DNA of 64,000 bases from assembly GCA_027475525.1 (NCBI GenBank), contig JAMWFC010000051.1:248001-312000 (forward strand). Direction: 5' to 3'. This document shows positions 62,228-64,000 of this stretch, in pieces. This stretch comes from Macrolepiota albuminosa. Lineage: Eukaryota; Basidiomycota; Agaricomycetes; Agaricales; Agaricaceae. The number at the start of each line of letters is the position of its first letter. The stretch's first letter is position 1. The position numbers and the translations under genes are program-made. A model generated the notes under the pieces. The model was not told where the DNA came from. It saw nothing but the letters and a program-made list of their open reading frames with translations, and ran no database searches.

Positions 62228-64000
62228 ATGGCCTCACGTCCGCCTACCCGTTCTCCCCTCCCTCGTCAGGTCAACACCCAGACCGCCGTCCTCGACACCC
62301 ACCATGGCCGCGTCCTCTGCATTGCCGACATCCGTGGCCATCTTTCTGTCCTCAACGACTTTGCCCGCGAGCACAACGCAGTCGCCATTATTCACACAGG
62401 CGACTTTGGTTTCTTTGGTATGTCTAGTATTTGATTTCACAGTGCCGCTCACTCCCCACAGATGCTAGTAGCTTCGAACCTAACGGTATAAATGATCGCA
62501 CTCTTCGCCACCTCGCATCATACACTCCCTTTATTCCATCAACACAGCGTGAAGACCTCATTAACCAGTCAATAGAGACTATCCGCAGTGTCGTCAACAT
62601 TTCCGTACTTTCCGAGTTTCCCCTTCTCCTTTCTGGCCAAATTAAGCTTCACGTCCCAGTCTACACTGTTTGGGGTGCATGCGAGGATGTACGCATCCTT
62701 GAAAAGTTCCGTCAGGGCACTTATGCAATTGACAACCTCCATGTCCTCGACGAAGCAACGACCCGTTGTATTGAGCTCGGCGGTGTTAAGCTGCGTCTCC
62801 TCGGTCTGGGTGGTGCACTCGTCCCCCACAAGATGTTCGACAACGGTGACGGCCACGCGACCATTGCTGGTGGTCAGGGCACCATGTGGACTACTGCCCT
62901 ACAGATTGGTGAGCTCGTAGATACCGCGCAACGCGTCTATGATAACACAGAGACACGTGTACTTGTCACACACGCTAGTCCTGGTCGTGAGGGCATCATT
63001 GCCCAGCTTGCGCTTGTTGTCAAAGCAGACATTACTGTTTCAGCGGGTCTACACTTCCGTTATGCAACTTCGTACAACGAATTCAGTGTACAGGGTGACT
63101 ATGAAGGTTTCCGCCACAAAATTGTCGTTGGCAAACAGGGTTTTGATAGGGTTTGGGAATCTGTCAGACCTCAGGTCGAGGCTGTCATGGATGACCATCA
63201 AAAGGTCCTCATGGACAAGGCGTTGAGTGTCATTGAGCGAGTTCCTCCGCCGCCATCCCCGTCGGCAAATGAAGAACCCGCATGGAAGAACTGTTGGAAT
63301 TGGAATCTTTGCGATGCCGCGTATGGGTCACTTGTGTTGGACATTAAAGATGGTAGGATTAGTGCTGATCTCAAGAGCCAGGGTGTGTCTCGCAATTTTA
63401 TCCAAACAAATCTCTTTTATTGACTGTCACCTAGGCTTTAACTTTGCATACAGACGTACCGCGACGACCGTGCAGACCCCCAGCCAATTGAATGCCACGC
63501 TTCCTCCATCCAATATGAGCCAAGCTCCTACAACGGCGCCAACACCTGCACCTGTGGCTGCTACTGATGCGACGCGAAGTATATCCCCGCCCGCTGCGGC
63601 TCTTCCGGAGAAAGGAAGTCCCACGAACAAGATCAATGGTGCAAACGCAAATGTAACAGCTGAGAAGGCGGAACGTGAAAGGGCCAAGAAAAAGGAAAAG
63701 AAGGAGCGGAAGGAGCGGGAAAGGGTCGAGAAGGAGAAGGAGAAGAAAGACGAGAAAGAGGGTGGTACGCCACAGAGTGCGAATGCATCTGCACTACCTG
63801 AGAGTGGCTCGGGTGCAACTGTGTCGTCGGATCTGGGACCCAAGTCCCCTGTGACGGAGTCGGGGAGCTCAGGCATGCGCACGCCCAAAACTGGCAAGCC
63901 ACCGAGACACCCTTGGACGATTTTTATGCGTATGCCGACTGGGTTTAGTGTGACGGATGTAGAGGTGAAGGAGTTCTTTGGGGAAGCGCGTGCTAAGGTG
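62228..64000 (+). CDS. DUF2433 metallophosphoesterase-like protein (partial at window end)
   Basis: A fungal-specific family of calcineurin-type phosphoesterase-like proteins of unknown substrate. The start is ATG 62228 (MASRPPTRSPLPRQVN). VLCIADIRGHLSVLND contains the D-x-R/H-G metal motif and IIHTGDFGFF the GD site. It continues PVYTVWGACEDVRILEKF (equivalent to GN(H)E), VLVTHASPGREG (the H-x-P/H site) and the family block ISAGLHFRYATSYNEF in variant form. Introns at 62419 and about 63388 are GT-AG. The C-terminal part, from 63.43 kb, is Lys/Glu-rich and disordered, then PWTIFMRMPTGFSVTDVEVKEF starts a possible RRM-like fold that leaves the window. No damage is seen. Confidence 0.88.

Overview
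The window is nuclear DNA from a filamentous fungus, almost certainly an agaricomycete basidiomycete. Nearly every conserved gene is split by many short GT-AG introns of about 45-70 nt. The gene set includes RIC8, a fungal-type cyclopropane-fatty-acid synthase, YPP1/TTC7 and a DUF2433 protein. Genes lie on both strands with short gaps and there are no operons. I do not name a genus.

Left part (1-25.9 kb): a possible PH-domain gene end (1-102), a cyclopropane-fatty-acyl-phospholipid synthase (2.1-3.6 kb), a gene-poor stretch, then divergent ARL2 and eIF5B genes (6.8-12.4 kb). Next come an APC-family amino-acid permease, a poorly assembled stretch (15.1-18.2 kb), a damaged isoprenylcysteine methyltransferase-like gene, a short/branched-chain acyl-CoA dehydrogenase, RIC8 and MED10.

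Central accessory island (26.0-32.8 kb): two head-to-head paralogues with ADP-ribosyltransferase (R-S-E) signatures, then a gene joining an MLKL-like four-helix N-terminus to a receiver-like domain with a VDDRPENN motif. A retroposon-like insertion with about 33-bp flanking repeats follows. This island is the best candidate for an undescribed, possibly immunity or cell-death, locus. The functional link between its genes is inference.

Right part (32.8-64 kb): housekeeping genes. These are arginyl-tRNA synthetase, a disordered hypothetical protein, a nucleolin/gar2-like protein, Rab escort protein, a Gly/Asn-repeat small protein, tRNA-Leu(CAG), KGD4, the proteasome alpha-1 subunit, the RNA polymerase III largest subunit, YPP1/TTC7, MED13, and a DUF2433 metallophosphoesterase-like gene that runs off the end. 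Several concern transcription and translation (MED10, MED13, RPC1, eIF5B, ArgRS, tRNA), but I see no evidence of co-regulation beyond shared short divergent promoters.

A strong technical signal overlies all this. Nineteen direct duplications occur between 0.2 and 45.1 kb, every one with a period of exactly 77 bp and two copies. In six of seven places where a reading frame can test it, one further base is missing just after the second copy. This looks like unmerged k=77 overlaps left by a de Bruijn assembler. It means apparent frameshifts in eIF5B, RIC8, PSMA6 and the MLKL-like gene are very probably assembly errors, not biology.
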